From the NCBI GenBank assembly GCA_024637395.1, contig JAGXFG010000011.1:1-49894 (forward strand): a DNA stretch of 49,894 nucleotides, given 5' to 3'. The position numbers were made by a program, and so were the translations under genes. Source of the DNA: Burkholderiaceae bacterium (GTDB lineage Bacteria > Pseudomonadota > Gammaproteobacteria > Burkholderiales > Burkholderiaceae_E). Positions 17,981-26,830 of the stretch are shown here, in pieces (within the stretch, counting starts at the first letter, position 1; every line of letters begins with the position of its first letter). The notes below the pieces were generated by a model, which was not told where the DNA came from, made no database searches, and saw only the letters and a program-made list of their open reading frames with translations.

Positions 17981-19024
17981 ATGACTGAACTGACCTTGGG
18001 AAACTTGCCCCGCCGCCATCCGTGGGCGTTCGTGGCGTTGGCGGCGCTGGCTTGGGTGGCGCTCTATGCGCTGCTCGACCCGAGCGCCGAGGCAATCGTC
18101 CGGGCGCTGCCGGTGGTGCGCGAGAGTTCGCTGGGCGACGCACTGCATTTCTTCATCTACGACGCTCCCAAGGTCCTGTTGCTGCTCACCGCGGTGGTGT
18201 TCGCGATGGGCATCGTGAATTCCTACTTCACGCCCGAACGCACCCGCGCGCTGCTGGCCAACCGCCCCGCGGGCGCGAGCAACGCCGCGGCCGCCGCGCT
18301 CGGCATCGTGACGCCGTTCTGTTCCTGCTCGGCGGTGCCGCTGTTCATTGGCTTCGTCCAGGCCGGCGTGCCGCTCGGAGTGACATTCTCGTTCCTGATC
18401 TCCGCGCCGATGGTCAACGAGGTTGCCTTGACGCTGCTCTTCGGCCTGTTTGGCTGGCGAGTCGCGCTGCTCTATCTGGGACTGGGACTGGCAGTGGCAA
18501 TCCTGGCCGGCTGGGTGATCGGACGCCTGCGCATGGAGGATCACCTCGAAGAATGGGTGCGCGAGATGCCCAAAGCGGTGTCCGCGGCCGGTGCCGCCGA
18601 GTCGTTGAGCGCAGCCGAACGCGTCGTGGCTGGATTGAACAGCGTGCGGGAGATCGTCGGCAAGGTCTGGCCCTACATCGTGCTGGGGATAGCGCTCGGC
18701 GCGGTGATTCACGGCTGGGTCCCGGAGAACTTCATGGCCGCGATCATGGGCCGCGATGCGTGGTGGTCAGTGCCGCTGGCCGTCTTCATCGGGGTGCCGA
18801 TGTATGCCAACAGCGCCGGCGTGATTCCGGTGGTCCAGGCGCTGCTCGCCAAGGGCGCGGCGCTCGGTACGGTACTGGCATTCATGATGAGCGTCATAGC
18901 GCTCTCGCTGCCCGAGGCGATCATCCTGCGCAAGGTGCTCAAGCCGCGCTTGATAGCGACCTTCATGGGCGTGGTCGCGGGCGGCATCCTGATCGTTGGG
19001 TATGTCTTCAATGCAGTGCTCTGA
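17981..19024 (+). CDS. ArsP/YraQ-family (DUF318) permease
   Basis: The 347-residue protein has about eight to ten membrane helices in two related halves. The first half carries the family hallmark TPFCSCSAVP with Cys114 and Cys116, and the second half has VPMYANSAGVIPV at the matching place. Family members include ArsP, which exports trivalent organoarsenicals, and YraQ, of uncertain role. The start at 17981 is chosen because GGGAGGAG lies 8 nt upstream; the frame is open for 13 more codons. A small CXXC protein gene follows 20 bp later. I infer metalloid or thiol-linked export, with the substrate unknown. Confidence 0.85.
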   Translation: MTELTLGNLPRRHPWAFVALAALAWVALYALLDPSAEAIVRALPVVRESSLGDALHFFIYDAPKVLLLLTAVVFAMGIVNSYFTPERTRALLANRPAGASNAAAAALGIVTPFCSCSAVPLFIGFVQAGVPLGVTFSFLISAPMVNEVALTLLFGLFGWRVALLYLGLGLAVAILAGWVIGRLRMEDHLEEWVREMPKAVSAAGAAESLSAAERVVAGLNSVREIVGKVWPYIVLGIALGAVIHGWVPENFMAAIMGRDAWWSVPLAVFIGVPMYANSAGVIPVVQALLAKGAALGTVLAFMMSVIALSLPEAIILRKVLKPRLIATFMGVVAGGILIVGYVFNAVL

Positions 19025-19044
19025 TTACATTTCGGGAGATGACG

Positions 19045-19278
19045 ATGAAGGTCGAAGTTCTTGGTAGCGGATGCGCCAATTGCCGCAATACGGTGGCGCT
19101 GATCGAGCGGGTTGCAGCCGAGCGCGGCAAGTCCATCGAGATGGTCAAGGTCGAGGACTTCAGGCAGATCGCCGGCTACGGCGTGTTGTCCACTCCGGGA
19201 GTCGTGATCGACGGTCGGGTAGTGCATGCCGGCGGCGTGCCGGGCGAGGACAAGGTCCGGCAATGGCTGTCGCAATAG
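19045..19278 (+). CDS. Small thioredoxin-fold redox protein (CXXC, TM0996/MTH895 type)
   Basis: This is a 77-residue single-domain thioredoxin-fold protein with the active-site pair Cys10 and Cys13 (GSGCANC) and the cis-proline region LSTPGVVIDG. It is much shorter than thioredoxin A. Such proteins are frequently encoded next to DUF318 permeases, as here, and may supply electrons to the permease Cys-Ser-Cys site or to its substrate; that role is inference. The start at 19045 is chosen for its spacing from CGGGAG; an ATG 6 bp earlier is in frame. Confidence 0.85.
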   Translation: MKVEVLGSGCANCRNTVALIERVAAERGKSIEMVKVEDFRQIAGYGVLSTPGVVIDGRVVHAGGVPGEDKVRQWLSQ

Positions 19279-19370
19279 ACTGCTGACCAGTCAGGGGCTG
19301 CGGCGGAGGCGGGCGCCGGCGGTACCCGCGGTGGCCGCGTGTCAACCGTCCTTTGGGGCAGAATGGCGCG

Positions 19371-20276
19371 ATGACCGAATCCAGAACCATCGACCAGACC
19401 ATCGGCGCCTCACGCCTGGTGCGCCTGCAGCGCCTCGTGCGCGGCAATGGCAGCGAGCGCGGCAACGTTGTGCTCGTCAAGCTCGAGGGCGACAATCCGG
19501 CGGGCTCGGTCAAGGACCGGGCCGCGCTGGCGATGATCGAGGGCGCCGAAGCGCGCGGCGCGATCCATCCCGGCGACACCCTGATCGAGGCCACCTCCGG
19601 CAACACCGGTATCGCCCTGGCGATGGTGGCGGCGATTCGCCGCTATCGCATGGTGCTGATCATGCCCGACAACCTCTCGGTCGAGCGCCGCCAGGCAATG
19701 CGCGCCTACGGCGCCGAGCTGGTGCTGGTCAGTCGCGAGAGCGGCATGGAAGGCGCCCGCGACCTCGCCCAGCAGATGCAGCGCGAGGGGCGCGGCCTGG
19801 TGCTCGACCAGTTCTCCAACGACGACAACTGGGGCGCGCACCTGGCCACCACCGGGCCGGAAATCTGGCAGGGTACGGGTGGCACCGTGACCCACTTCGT
19901 CTCGGCGATGGGAACCACGGGGACCATAACCGGGGTGTCGCGTTACCTCAAGGAGCGCAACCCCGAGGTGGTGATCATCGGCGCCCAGCCGGCCGAGGGT
20001 TCCTCGATCCCGGGAATTCGGCGCTGGGACGAAGGCTACCTGCCGGCAATCTATCGCCATGCCCGGGTCGACCGGCTCGAGGCCGTGACCCAGGGTGACG
20101 CCGAGGAAACCGCCCGGCGGCTGGCCTCTGAAGAGGGTATCTGCTGCGGTCCCTCATCGGGCGGCGCCGGCGCGATCGCGCTGCGCCTGGCAGCGACGGT
20201 GAGCAACGCGACCATCGTGTTCATCGCTTGCGACCGCGGCGATCGCTACCTCTCGACCGGGCTCTTCCCCGACTAG
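19371..20276 (+). CDS. cysM: CysM, O-acetylserine sulfhydrylase B (cysteine synthase)
   Basis: CysM is a PLP enzyme that makes cysteine from O-acetylserine and sulfide, or S-sulfocysteine from thiosulfate. The 301-residue protein has the PLP lysine Lys48 in NPAGSVKDR, the substrate loop TSGNTGI, the phosphate-binding loop SAMGTTGTITG, and the late serine loop GPSSGG. The short C-terminus and total length fit CysM better than CysK. The ATG at 19371 starts the family-typical sequence but has no strong ribosome binding site. The stop codon shares its CTAG with the stop of the convergent mltB gene. Confidence 0.93.
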   Translation: MTESRTIDQTIGASRLVRLQRLVRGNGSERGNVVLVKLEGDNPAGSVKDRAALAMIEGAEARGAIHPGDTLIEATSGNTGIALAMVAAIRRYRMVLIMPDNLSVERRQAMRAYGAELVLVSRESGMEGARDLAQQMQREGRGLVLDQFSNDDNWGAHLATTGPEIWQGTGGTVTHFVSAMGTTGTITGVSRYLKERNPEVVIIGAQPAEGSSIPGIRRWDEGYLPAIYRHARVDRLEAVTQGDAEETARRLASEEGICCGPSSGGAGAIALRLAATVSNATIVFIACDRGDRYLSTGLFPD

Positions 20277-21361
20277 GGCCGGGCGTGGGCCGTGCGCAGG
20301 GCCTGGGCCAGTTCCAGCACCGCCATCGCGTAGAAACTAGAGCGGTTGTAGCGGGTGATCACGTAGAAGTTGCGGGCGCCGAGGTAGTAGCTGGGGTCGT
20401 CGTCGCCGTTGGGCAGGTCGACCAGTGCCAGGCGCATGCCGGCGGGCGCCGCGGGCAGTGAAACCACTCCCTGGAGCGCCAGGTCGGCGCTCGAGAAACT
20501 GGGTTCGATGCCGGCGTCGGTGAGCAGCCCGATCCGTTCGCGATCCTCGATGATCGCGTTGAAGTGGGTCGGCTCGCCGGCCTGCCAGCCGTGGACCGTC
20601 AGGAAATTGGCCACGCTGCCGATCGCGTCGGTGGCGCTGTCGCGCAGGTTGATCACCCCGTCGCCGTCAAAATCGACGGCATAGTTGCGGATGCTGCCCG
20701 GCATGAACTGGGGCAGGCCGATCGCGCCGGCGTAGGAACCGAGCACCGCCAGCGGGTCTATGCCGGAGTCGCGGGTCCAGAGCAGGAACTGCTCCAGCTC
20801 GGAGCGGAAGTAGGCGGCGCGGCGCGGGTCGTCGAAGCCCAGCGTAACCAGGGCGTCGATTATCCGGAACTTGCCGGTGATCTTGCCGTAGAGCGTCTCG
20901 ACGCCGATGATCGCGACCACGATCTCGGGCGGGACGCCGAACTGCTCGCTGGCCCGCGCGAGCGCGGCCTCGTTTTCCTGCCAGAAGGCGACGCCGCCGG
21001 CGATGCGCACCGGGTCGAGGAAGCGTTGGCGGTAGGCCGCCCATGAGCGCTTGAAGGTCACCGTCGGTGGCGCGATCAGCCGCAGTACCGCCGGAACGTG
21101 GTTGGCCCGTCCGAGCAGCCGGGTCAGTTCGGCCGGGTCGTAGTGGTTGCGCGCCGCGATTTCGGCGATGAATTCCTGGACGTCGTCGCGCGTGGTGTAG
21201 TCATCGGTCGGCGCGATCGCTGGTGGCCGGTCGTTGCGCAGCCGGGCCTCGGCCGGCGCTGGCGACAGCGCCGCTAGGGCGGCGCCGAGCAGCGCGCAAT
21301 GCAGGACGCGGGTCGTCAACCGGGCAACGGTGCAGGGTGGTTTTCGCAGAAGGTCAATCAC
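20273..21361 (-). CDS. mltB: MltB-type lytic murein transglycosylase
   Basis: This enzyme cleaves peptidoglycan between MurNAc and GlcNAc with formation of the 1,6-anhydro product. The protein has the SLT domain signature with catalytic Glu155 in GVETLYGKITG, then SYAGAIGLPQFMPGS and an EF-hand-like DFDGDG segment, all typical of the MltB family. The frame is open far upstream, but that part overlaps the previous gene. I place the start at GTG 21361 (362 residues); a TTG at 21319 is the alternative. Either gives a signal peptide ending near APAEA. No lipobox cysteine was found at the cleavage region. It ends the moxR operon. Confidence 0.9.
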   Translation of the reverse strand: MIDLLRKPPCTVARLTTRVLHCALLGAALAALSPAPAEARLRNDRPPAIAPTDDYTTRDDVQEFIAEIAARNHYDPAELTRLLGRANHVPAVLRLIAPPTVTFKRSWAAYRQRFLDPVRIAGGVAFWQENEAALARASEQFGVPPEIVVAIIGVETLYGKITGKFRIIDALVTLGFDDPRRAAYFRSELEQFLLWTRDSGIDPLAVLGSYAGAIGLPQFMPGSIRNYAVDFDGDGVINLRDSATDAIGSVANFLTVHGWQAGEPTHFNAIIEDRERIGLLTDAGIEPSFSSADLALQGVVSLPAAPAGMRLALVDLPNGDDDPSYYLGARNFYVITRYNRSSFYAMAVLELAQALRTAHARP

Positions 21362-21408
21362 TTCTTTGGCAACATCGGAATTCGATTGTGGCGGCGGGCG
21401 CAAGGCCC

Positions 21409-23433
21409 TCAACGGAAAGAGCTTACCAGTCGGCGCAAGCGGCGCACTCCCGGCGTAGGTTCGCCGGGGTGGGCGTAACGTAGTGCATTGTAGAGGGACA
21501 CGATGCGCCGCGCCTGAACGAAACGTTCGGGTTCGAGTTTGCCCTCGGCGCGGCCCAGCAGCTGCGCCGCGCTCTCGTGGGGCTCGCGCCTGATGCCGCG
21601 CGCGGCGAGGCGGGCACAGAAGGCCAGGTAGGCCGCCTGCACCGGGTCCCGGGGCGGGCGGGGGTGGAGGGTGAACAGCGCAACCGCCGAGATCAGCAGC
21701 AACATCGTGCCGCCCAGCAGGCCGACGAGGCCCTCCCAACTGTCGAACGATAACCCCAGCCGCGCCAGCAGGCGTTTCTGGTGGCTGGTTTCGTATGACA
21801 ACACCCAGTCGCTCCAGACCCGGCCGAGGGCATCCAGGCTCAGCGTCAGCGTGCCCAGTAATGAATCGCCGGAACCGAAGCCGAAGACCGAATCAACCGG
21901 CCGGGCCCGTTCACCCAATTCGATCCGGCTGGGGGCGACCGCGCCGGTGGGATCGATCCTGATCCAGCCCTCGTCTGCCAGCCAGACTTCGCTCCAGGCA
22001 TGGGCGTCGGATTGGCGCACCAGCCATTCTTGGGTGATCGGGTCCAGTTCGCCGCCCTGGTAGCCGGTGACCACGCGGGCTGGAATCCCGGCGGCGCGCA
22101 TCAGCACCACGAATGCCGCCGCGAAGTGCTCGCAAAAGCCGGCGCGGGTCGTGAACAGGAAGTCATCGACCCCGTCACGGCCGAGCAACGGCGGGCGCAG
22201 CGTGTAGCTAAATGGCTCCTGGCCGAAGAGTTCGAGCGCCCGGGCGATGATGCGCCGCGGCTCCGGAGTCTCGGCGCGCCAGCGTGCCGCCAGTTCGCGG
22301 CTGCCCGGGTTGTAGCCAGCGGGAAGTTGCAGTGCCGCGGCCAGTGCAGTTGCGGATTCGTCGCGCCCGAGCAGGTAGCTGGTGTGCGACTGAAAGCGGT
22401 AGCTGGTCCGGCGCACCACCGGCTGGGCGGCGTAGACCGTCAGTTCCGGGCTCACATCGGGCAGCAACCCGTCGACCGGTGCCAGCGCGGTGGGCACGTC
22501 AAGCGCCAGCAGCCACTGGTGATTGGTCGGCTCGAGAGTCACGGTATAGGCCAGCGGTGACGCGTCGCTCGCCACTTCCACCAGGGGCGCCGTCGCCGGC
22601 TGCTGGCCGCGGCGGTGTTCGCTCCAGGTCGCGCCGTCGAAATCGCTGAACACTGGGCCGCGCCAGTACAGCAGCCGCCGTTCAGGGGTCTTGCCTTCGA
22701 AGCTTACCCGCAGCGCCACCTCCGCGGATTCGGCCAGGTTGGCGACCGCCCCGGGCCGCATGGTGTCCGACAGTCCGGTGCGCGCACCGGGCGCGTCCTC
22801 GGGCGATCCCCACAGCGGGGTCTGCAGGCGCGGGAACAGGACGAACAGCAATGCTGCCAGCGGCAGAGCCTGCAGGAGCATCAGCAGCGCGCCGCGCAGC
22901 CGCCGGGCGAATGGCGCCTCGCGTTCGCCATACTGCATCGTCAGCATGGTCGCCACCAGTGCCGTGACCGCCAGCAGCGCTGCCGCCGCCGACAGCGGCG
23001 TCTGGCTGTAGAAGAACAGCGTCAGCAGCACGAAGAAGCACAGGTAGGTAACGACGAACAGGTCGCGCCGGGCGCGCATCTCCAGCAGCTTGAGTCCCAG
23101 CATCAGCACCAGCACCGTTACCGCCGGCTCGCGTCCGATCAGGGTGTGGTATTGCGCCAGCACGCCCGCCAGGCAGGCGATCCCCGCGACTGCCAGCAAC
23201 AATGGGCCCGGCAGCTGGCGCCCGGACAGCACCAGTGCGAAGCGCCAGGCAAATGGCAGGAAAAACCCGATCGAGGCCCAGAGGGGCAGGTGGCCAGTGT
23301 GGGGCAGCACGGTGAGTGCGGTCGCGAACATCAGGAAGAGGGTGTCGCGCCGCTCCCGGCTCCAGTGCGCGCCGACGGTGCCGGCGAGCGCACGCAGGGT
23401 TGCCGCCAGGCCGCCGGTCCCGACCACGCTCAT
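21409..23433 (-). CDS. TgpA-like transglutaminase-domain membrane protein (DUF3488)
   Basis: The 674-residue protein has five or six N-terminal membrane helices, a large periplasmic transglutaminase-like domain with the triad Cys434 (AGFCEHFA), His478 (DAHAWSEVW) and Asp494 (DPTG), then a final membrane helix (about 555-580) and a cytoplasmic DUF4129-like tail. The domain order matches TgpA, an essential protein of unclear substrate in Pseudomonas. ATG at 23433 overlaps the stop of the DUF58 gene (ATGA), which supports this start over the upstream one. MoxR, DUF58 and TgpA genes commonly occur together. Confidence 0.92.
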   Translation of the reverse strand: MSVVGTGGLAATLRALAGTVGAHWSRERRDTLFLMFATALTVLPHTGHLPLWASIGFFLPFAWRFALVLSGRQLPGPLLLAVAGIACLAGVLAQYHTLIGREPAVTVLVLMLGLKLLEMRARRDLFVVTYLCFFVLLTLFFYSQTPLSAAAALLAVTALVATMLTMQYGEREAPFARRLRGALLMLLQALPLAALLFVLFPRLQTPLWGSPEDAPGARTGLSDTMRPGAVANLAESAEVALRVSFEGKTPERRLLYWRGPVFSDFDGATWSEHRRGQQPATAPLVEVASDASPLAYTVTLEPTNHQWLLALDVPTALAPVDGLLPDVSPELTVYAAQPVVRRTSYRFQSHTSYLLGRDESATALAAALQLPAGYNPGSRELAARWRAETPEPRRIIARALELFGQEPFSYTLRPPLLGRDGVDDFLFTTRAGFCEHFAAAFVVLMRAAGIPARVVTGYQGGELDPITQEWLVRQSDAHAWSEVWLADEGWIRIDPTGAVAPSRIELGERARPVDSVFGFGSGDSLLGTLTLSLDALGRVWSDWVLSYETSHQKRLLARLGLSFDSWEGLVGLLGGTMLLLISAVALFTLHPRPPRDPVQAAYLAFCARLAARGIRREPHESAAQLLGRAEGKLEPERFVQARRIVSLYNALRYAHPGEPTPGVRRLRRLVSSFR

Positions 23434-24443
23434 GCCCCGGTTCCGGGCGGAGCCCAGGTCGCCAGCGCTTCCAGGCACCGGGCGCGATGAGCCAGCCCCA
23501 GGTCGGGGCCGAAAGTCTGCGCCCCGAGGCTCAGGGCATAGGGCGTGCCGCTGGCCTCGGCGCTGAGCACCCAGCGGGTGAGGCGCGCGAGCCGCGCCTC
23601 GCTGTCGAGTTGGGCCGGAAGATCACGCCAGGACAGCAGCAGTTCACCGCGTTCGCCACCCTCGAACTGCTTGACGAGCAGGGTCCGGGAGCCGGTTCGA
23701 GCCACCGCTTTCCAGGCAATGTGACGCGGATTGTCGCCGGGCCGGTAGGCATGGATCGATGCCAGGTCCTCCTGGGCGCCGCGGCGGCCGATGCCGGTTC
23801 CGGCCGCGGCCGGCGACTCCGGCAGCGGCGCCGGCGGACTTTCGGGCCGCGGGTAGACCAGAACCCGTTGCGCCGGCTGCCAGTAACTCCAGGCGCGCCA
23901 CAGGCCGAGCGGAAAAGTGCTCGAGATGGTCAGGCGCGGCACCTGGAGCCAGCCCCGGCGCTCGGTCTCGAGGGCGATCCGCACCCGTTGCTCGGCGCGG
24001 CAGGGGATGTCGATCAGCTCGGTGCGGGCCATTCCCGGGGCGTCGAATGCGACCGCGAAACGCTCCAGCCGGCTAGGGTTGAGCACCGTCACGCTGGCTT
24101 CGGTGAGCTCGCCGGCAAAAACCGGTTCGCCGCGCCCGGGGCGCAAGCTGAGCGTGCTGAGGTTGCGAAAGGTATGCAGCATCGCCACCAGCGCCACGCC
24201 CGTTATCAGGAAGGTCAGCGCGAAGCCCAGCGCCAGCGAATAATTGATCGAGGCGATCAGCATCGCCAGCAGCACCACGGCGCAGAGCAGTCCGGGGCGC
24301 GACGGCAGGATGAAGACGTTGCTGCGCGTGAGCGCATGATCGCCCGCGACCGGTCCGGTGCGCCCCATCATCCGCGCCAGGAATTCGTCGCTCCAGGACC
24401 GGCCGGCACGCGTCGATCCGCGCCCGCTGGCGCCGCGGCTCAT
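23430..24443 (-). CDS. DUF58 domain protein
   Basis: The 337-residue protein has two hydrophobic helices (about residues 48-90), a beta-rich middle, and the DUF58 core with the hallmark RPGDNPRHIAWKAVART. DUF58 proteins have a von Willebrand A-like fold and are usually paired with MoxR AAA+ ATPases, as here; they are thought to be partners or clients of the ATPase. The exact role is unknown. Start and stop both overlap neighbours by 4 bp, so moxR, this gene and the transglutaminase gene are translationally coupled. Confidence 0.9.
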   Translation of the reverse strand: MSRGASGRGSTRAGRSWSDEFLARMMGRTGPVAGDHALTRSNVFILPSRPGLLCAVVLLAMLIASINYSLALGFALTFLITGVALVAMLHTFRNLSTLSLRPGRGEPVFAGELTEASVTVLNPSRLERFAVAFDAPGMARTELIDIPCRAEQRVRIALETERRGWLQVPRLTISSTFPLGLWRAWSYWQPAQRVLVYPRPESPPAPLPESPAAAGTGIGRRGAQEDLASIHAYRPGDNPRHIAWKAVARTGSRTLLVKQFEGGERGELLLSWRDLPAQLDSEARLARLTRWVLSAEASGTPYALSLGAQTFGPDLGLAHRARCLEALATWAPPGTGA

Positions 24444-25363
24444 GACAAGGCCACGGCCCGGGTCAGTTGGGCCACGAGTTCAGCGCGCGCGCTGTGCGAG
24501 GGAATGCCGCCCTGGGCCGGCCGCAGGCGGTGGCCGGCGACCGCGGTCAGCACCGCCTGGAGGTCGTCGGGCAGGACGTGGTTGCGGCCCTCGAGCATGG
24601 CCCAGGCGCGCGCCGCATGGAGCAGGCCGAGGCCGGCGCGCGGGCTCAGTCCTTCGGCCAGCGCCGGGGAACGGCGGCTCTGTTGCACCAGGCTCTGCAG
24701 GTAGTCGAGCAGAGCCGGGCTGCAGTGCACCTGCTTGACGCGCTGCTGGGCGGCAACCAGCAGCGCGGTGTCCATGCGCGGCCGCAGCACGGCGATCAGT
24801 TCGCGCCGGTCGCGGCCCTCGAGCAGGGCCCGCTCCGACTTCTGGTCCGGATAGCCCAGTTCGATGCACATCAGGAAGCGGTCGAGCTGCGACTCGGGCA
24901 GCGGGAAGGTCCCGATCTGGTCCTGCGGGTTCTGGGTCGCGATCACGAAGAACGGCTCGGGCAGGGGCATCGCCTCGCCATCCACCGAGGCCTGGCGCTC
25001 CTCCATCGCTTCGAGCAGCGCCGACTGGGTCTTGGGCGAGGCGCGATTGATCTCGTCGGCCAGCAACACCTGCGAGAAGATCGGCCCGCGGTGAAAGACG
25101 AAGTGCGAAGTGGTGCGGTCAAAGACCGACACGCCGATGATGTCGGCCGGCAGCAGGTCGTTGGTGAACTGGACCCGCTTGAATTCCAAGCCCAGTGAAA
25201 TCGCCAGCGCGTGCGCCAGCGTGGTCTTGCCCACGCCGGGGATGTCCTCGATCAGCAGGTGGCCGCGCGCCAGTACGCAAGCCAGCGCGAGCTTGATCTG
25301 GTTCTCCTTGCCAACCACGACCGCACCTACCTGCGCCGCCACAGCCTGGATTTTCTCGAGCAT
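24440..25363 (-). CDS. MoxR-family AAA+ ATPase
   Basis: MoxR ATPases act as chaperones that assemble or activate enzyme complexes, often metal-dependent or envelope proteins. The 307-residue protein has Walker A PGVGKTT (residues 42-48), Walker B LLADEINRA, the sensor 1 region ATQNP, and the AAA lid domain. ATG at 25363 gives the standard N-terminus; the longer open frame upstream is not supported. GGAG sits 11 nt upstream. It heads the moxR-DUF58-tgpA-mltB operon and is divergent from the crotonase-fold gene. Confidence 0.93.
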   Translation of the reverse strand: MLEKIQAVAAQVGAVVVGKENQIKLALACVLARGHLLIEDIPGVGKTTLAHALAISLGLEFKRVQFTNDLLPADIIGVSVFDRTTSHFVFHRGPIFSQVLLADEINRASPKTQSALLEAMEERQASVDGEAMPLPEPFFVIATQNPQDQIGTFPLPESQLDRFLMCIELGYPDQKSERALLEGRDRRELIAVLRPRMDTALLVAAQQRVKQVHCSPALLDYLQSLVQQSRRSPALAEGLSPRAGLGLLHAARAWAMLEGRNHVLPDDLQAVLTAVAGHRLRPAQGGIPSHSARAELVAQLTRAVALS

Positions 25364-25512
25364 TCTGGTGGTACTCCGGCGTTCCTGTTTAGCGGGAGTG
25401 TAGTCGACCTCGCGGCGGTTTCGTGTGACATTAGGCAGACTGCGGCACTGGGCGCCGAGAATTTCGAAACGGAGTAGGATCGGGCGAAAAGACAGAATCG
25501 GAGGAGGCTGGA

Positions 25513-26316
25513 ATGAGTGCAACACCAGAGGTCAAGGCGCAAGGCGCCGCCGAACCTGAAGTGACCAACGTGGTGCGCGATGGCGTCGCGCACCTCACCA
25601 TGAACCGCCCGGCGCAATACAACGCGCTCTCCGAGGCCATGCTCTCGGCATTGCAGCGCGAACTCGAGGCCATCGCGGCCGAGCGCAGCGTCAGGGTGGT
25701 CATTTTGCGCGGCGCCGGCCGCGCGTTCTGTGCCGGCCACGACCTGCGCGAAATGCGCGCCCAGCCCTCGCTCGATTACTACCGCACGCTGTTTGACCAG
25801 TGCGCGAAGATGATGATGACCATCCAGTCGCTGCCCCAGCCGGTCATCGCCGGGGTGCATGGCGTGGCTACCGCCGCCGGCTGCCAGCTGGTGGCGATGT
25901 GCGACCTGGCCGTGGCCAGCGAGGCGGCGAAGTTTGCGGTTTCGGGAGTCAACCTCGGGCTGTTCTGCTCGACGCCCTCGGTGGCGCTGTCGCGCAACCT
26001 GTCGCGCAAGCAGGCCTTCGAGATGCTGGTCACCGGAGGATTCATCGACGCGCAGGAGGCGCAACGCCGCGGACTGGTTAACCGGGTGGTCGCCGCCGAG
26101 GAACTCGACGCCGAACTCGAGCGGCTCGCTGCCACGATCGTCGCCAAGCCGCCGACCGCGATCGCGATGGGCAAGGAACTGTTCTATCGCCAGCTCGAGA
26201 TGGGCATCGAGGCAGCCTACCAGCTGGCCGGCCAGACGATGGCCTGCAACATGATGGATGACGCGGCCCAGGAAGGGACGCTGGCGTTCATCGAGAAACG
26301 CAAGCCCAACTGGTAA
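25513..26316 (+). CDS. Enoyl-CoA hydratase/isomerase family protein, ECHDC3-like
   Basis: The 267-residue crotonase-fold protein has the oxyanion-hole regions AFCAGHDLRE (residues 71-80) and GVHGVATAAGC (114-124). In ordinary enoyl-CoA hydratase two glutamates do the chemistry (Glu144 and Glu164 of the rat enzyme). By eye alignment the matching places here are Gln125 and Gly145, so simple hydratase activity is doubtful. The string GLFCSTP resembles the ECHDC3 subgroup, whose reaction is unclear. GGAGG lies 7 nt before the ATG. It stands alone, with a convergent marR downstream. Confidence 0.87.
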   Translation: MSATPEVKAQGAAEPEVTNVVRDGVAHLTMNRPAQYNALSEAMLSALQRELEAIAAERSVRVVILRGAGRAFCAGHDLREMRAQPSLDYYRTLFDQCAKMMMTIQSLPQPVIAGVHGVATAAGCQLVAMCDLAVASEAAKFAVSGVNLGLFCSTPSVALSRNLSRKQAFEMLVTGGFIDAQEAQRRGLVNRVVAAEELDAELERLAATIVAKPPTAIAMGKELFYRQLEMGIEAAYQLAGQTMACNMMDDAAQEGTLAFIEKRKPNW

Positions 26317-26342
26317 GCGACTTGCCGCAGCCAGGGCAGCGC

Positions 26343-26768
26343 CTAGCGGGGCGGCGGATCCCAGTCGGCGCTGAGCAGCGCGCGCAGTTCCTCGACCCGG
26401 GCGCGCCCCAGGCGCTGCGCGAGCCGGTCCTCGATCTGGTCGATCAGCCGGGCGCCATCGCGGTTCAGTTGCCGGCCGCGGGTGGTGTAGGTAACCAATT
26501 TGACTCGCCCTCGGCCGGGGTCATCGTGGACTTCCAGGATTCCGCGCCGGCCCAGTTCCATTACCGCCTTGTGCACCGCCTGGCGCGAGATCGACAGCCG
26601 CCGGGCGAGTGCCGGCATGGTCATCGGCCGCCCGCCCATGTGCGCCAGCAGGCGGCTCTGGCCCGGAGTGATGAACGCATACGGGCCAGCGCGCACGCCC
26701 GCGAGAATCTCGCGGTCAAACCACTGGGAACGCTCGATCAGCAGTCGCTTGAGGTTGGTCTTGGACAC
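26343..26768 (-). CDS. MarR-family transcriptional regulator
   Basis: The 141-residue protein has the MarR winged helix: MPALARRLSISRQAVHKAVM is the recognition helix-turn-helix, and DDPGRGRVKLVTYT is the wing. MarR proteins bind palindromes as dimers and usually repress their own and neighbouring genes until a small ligand binds. Translation starts at GTG 26768. Its promoter overlaps a perfect 18-bp palindrome (see 26825-26842), consistent with autorepression. Likely targets are itself and the ETF genes on the other side; the ligand could be an acyl-CoA or aromatic acid, but that is a guess. Confidence 0.9.
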   Translation of the reverse strand: MSKTNLKRLLIERSQWFDREILAGVRAGPYAFITPGQSRLLAHMGGRPMTMPALARRLSISRQAVHKAVMELGRRGILEVHDDPGRGRVKLVTYTTRGRQLNRDGARLIDQIEDRLAQRLGRARVEELRALLSADWDPPPR

Positions 26769-26800
26769 GGCATTTTGCTCGCGGTGCGGTTGACAGCGCG

Positions 26801-26830
26801 ATTATGTTGACCTACGCTGCGTGGTGTCAA
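26801..26830 (-). promoter_or_regulatory. Promoter of marR
   Basis: On the minus strand a perfect -35 TTGACA (26830-26825) is followed after 18 bp by CATAAT (26806-26801), a 5/6 match to the -10 consensus. Transcription would start near 26794. The -35 hexamer is inside the adjacent palindrome, so repressor binding would block the promoter. Confidence 0.7.

Noticed and set aside
19279-19370. Riboswitch or small RNA before cysM
   Set aside because: The 92 bp are GC-rich with only short stems and a poor -10 (CAGAAT); nothing specific can be supported.
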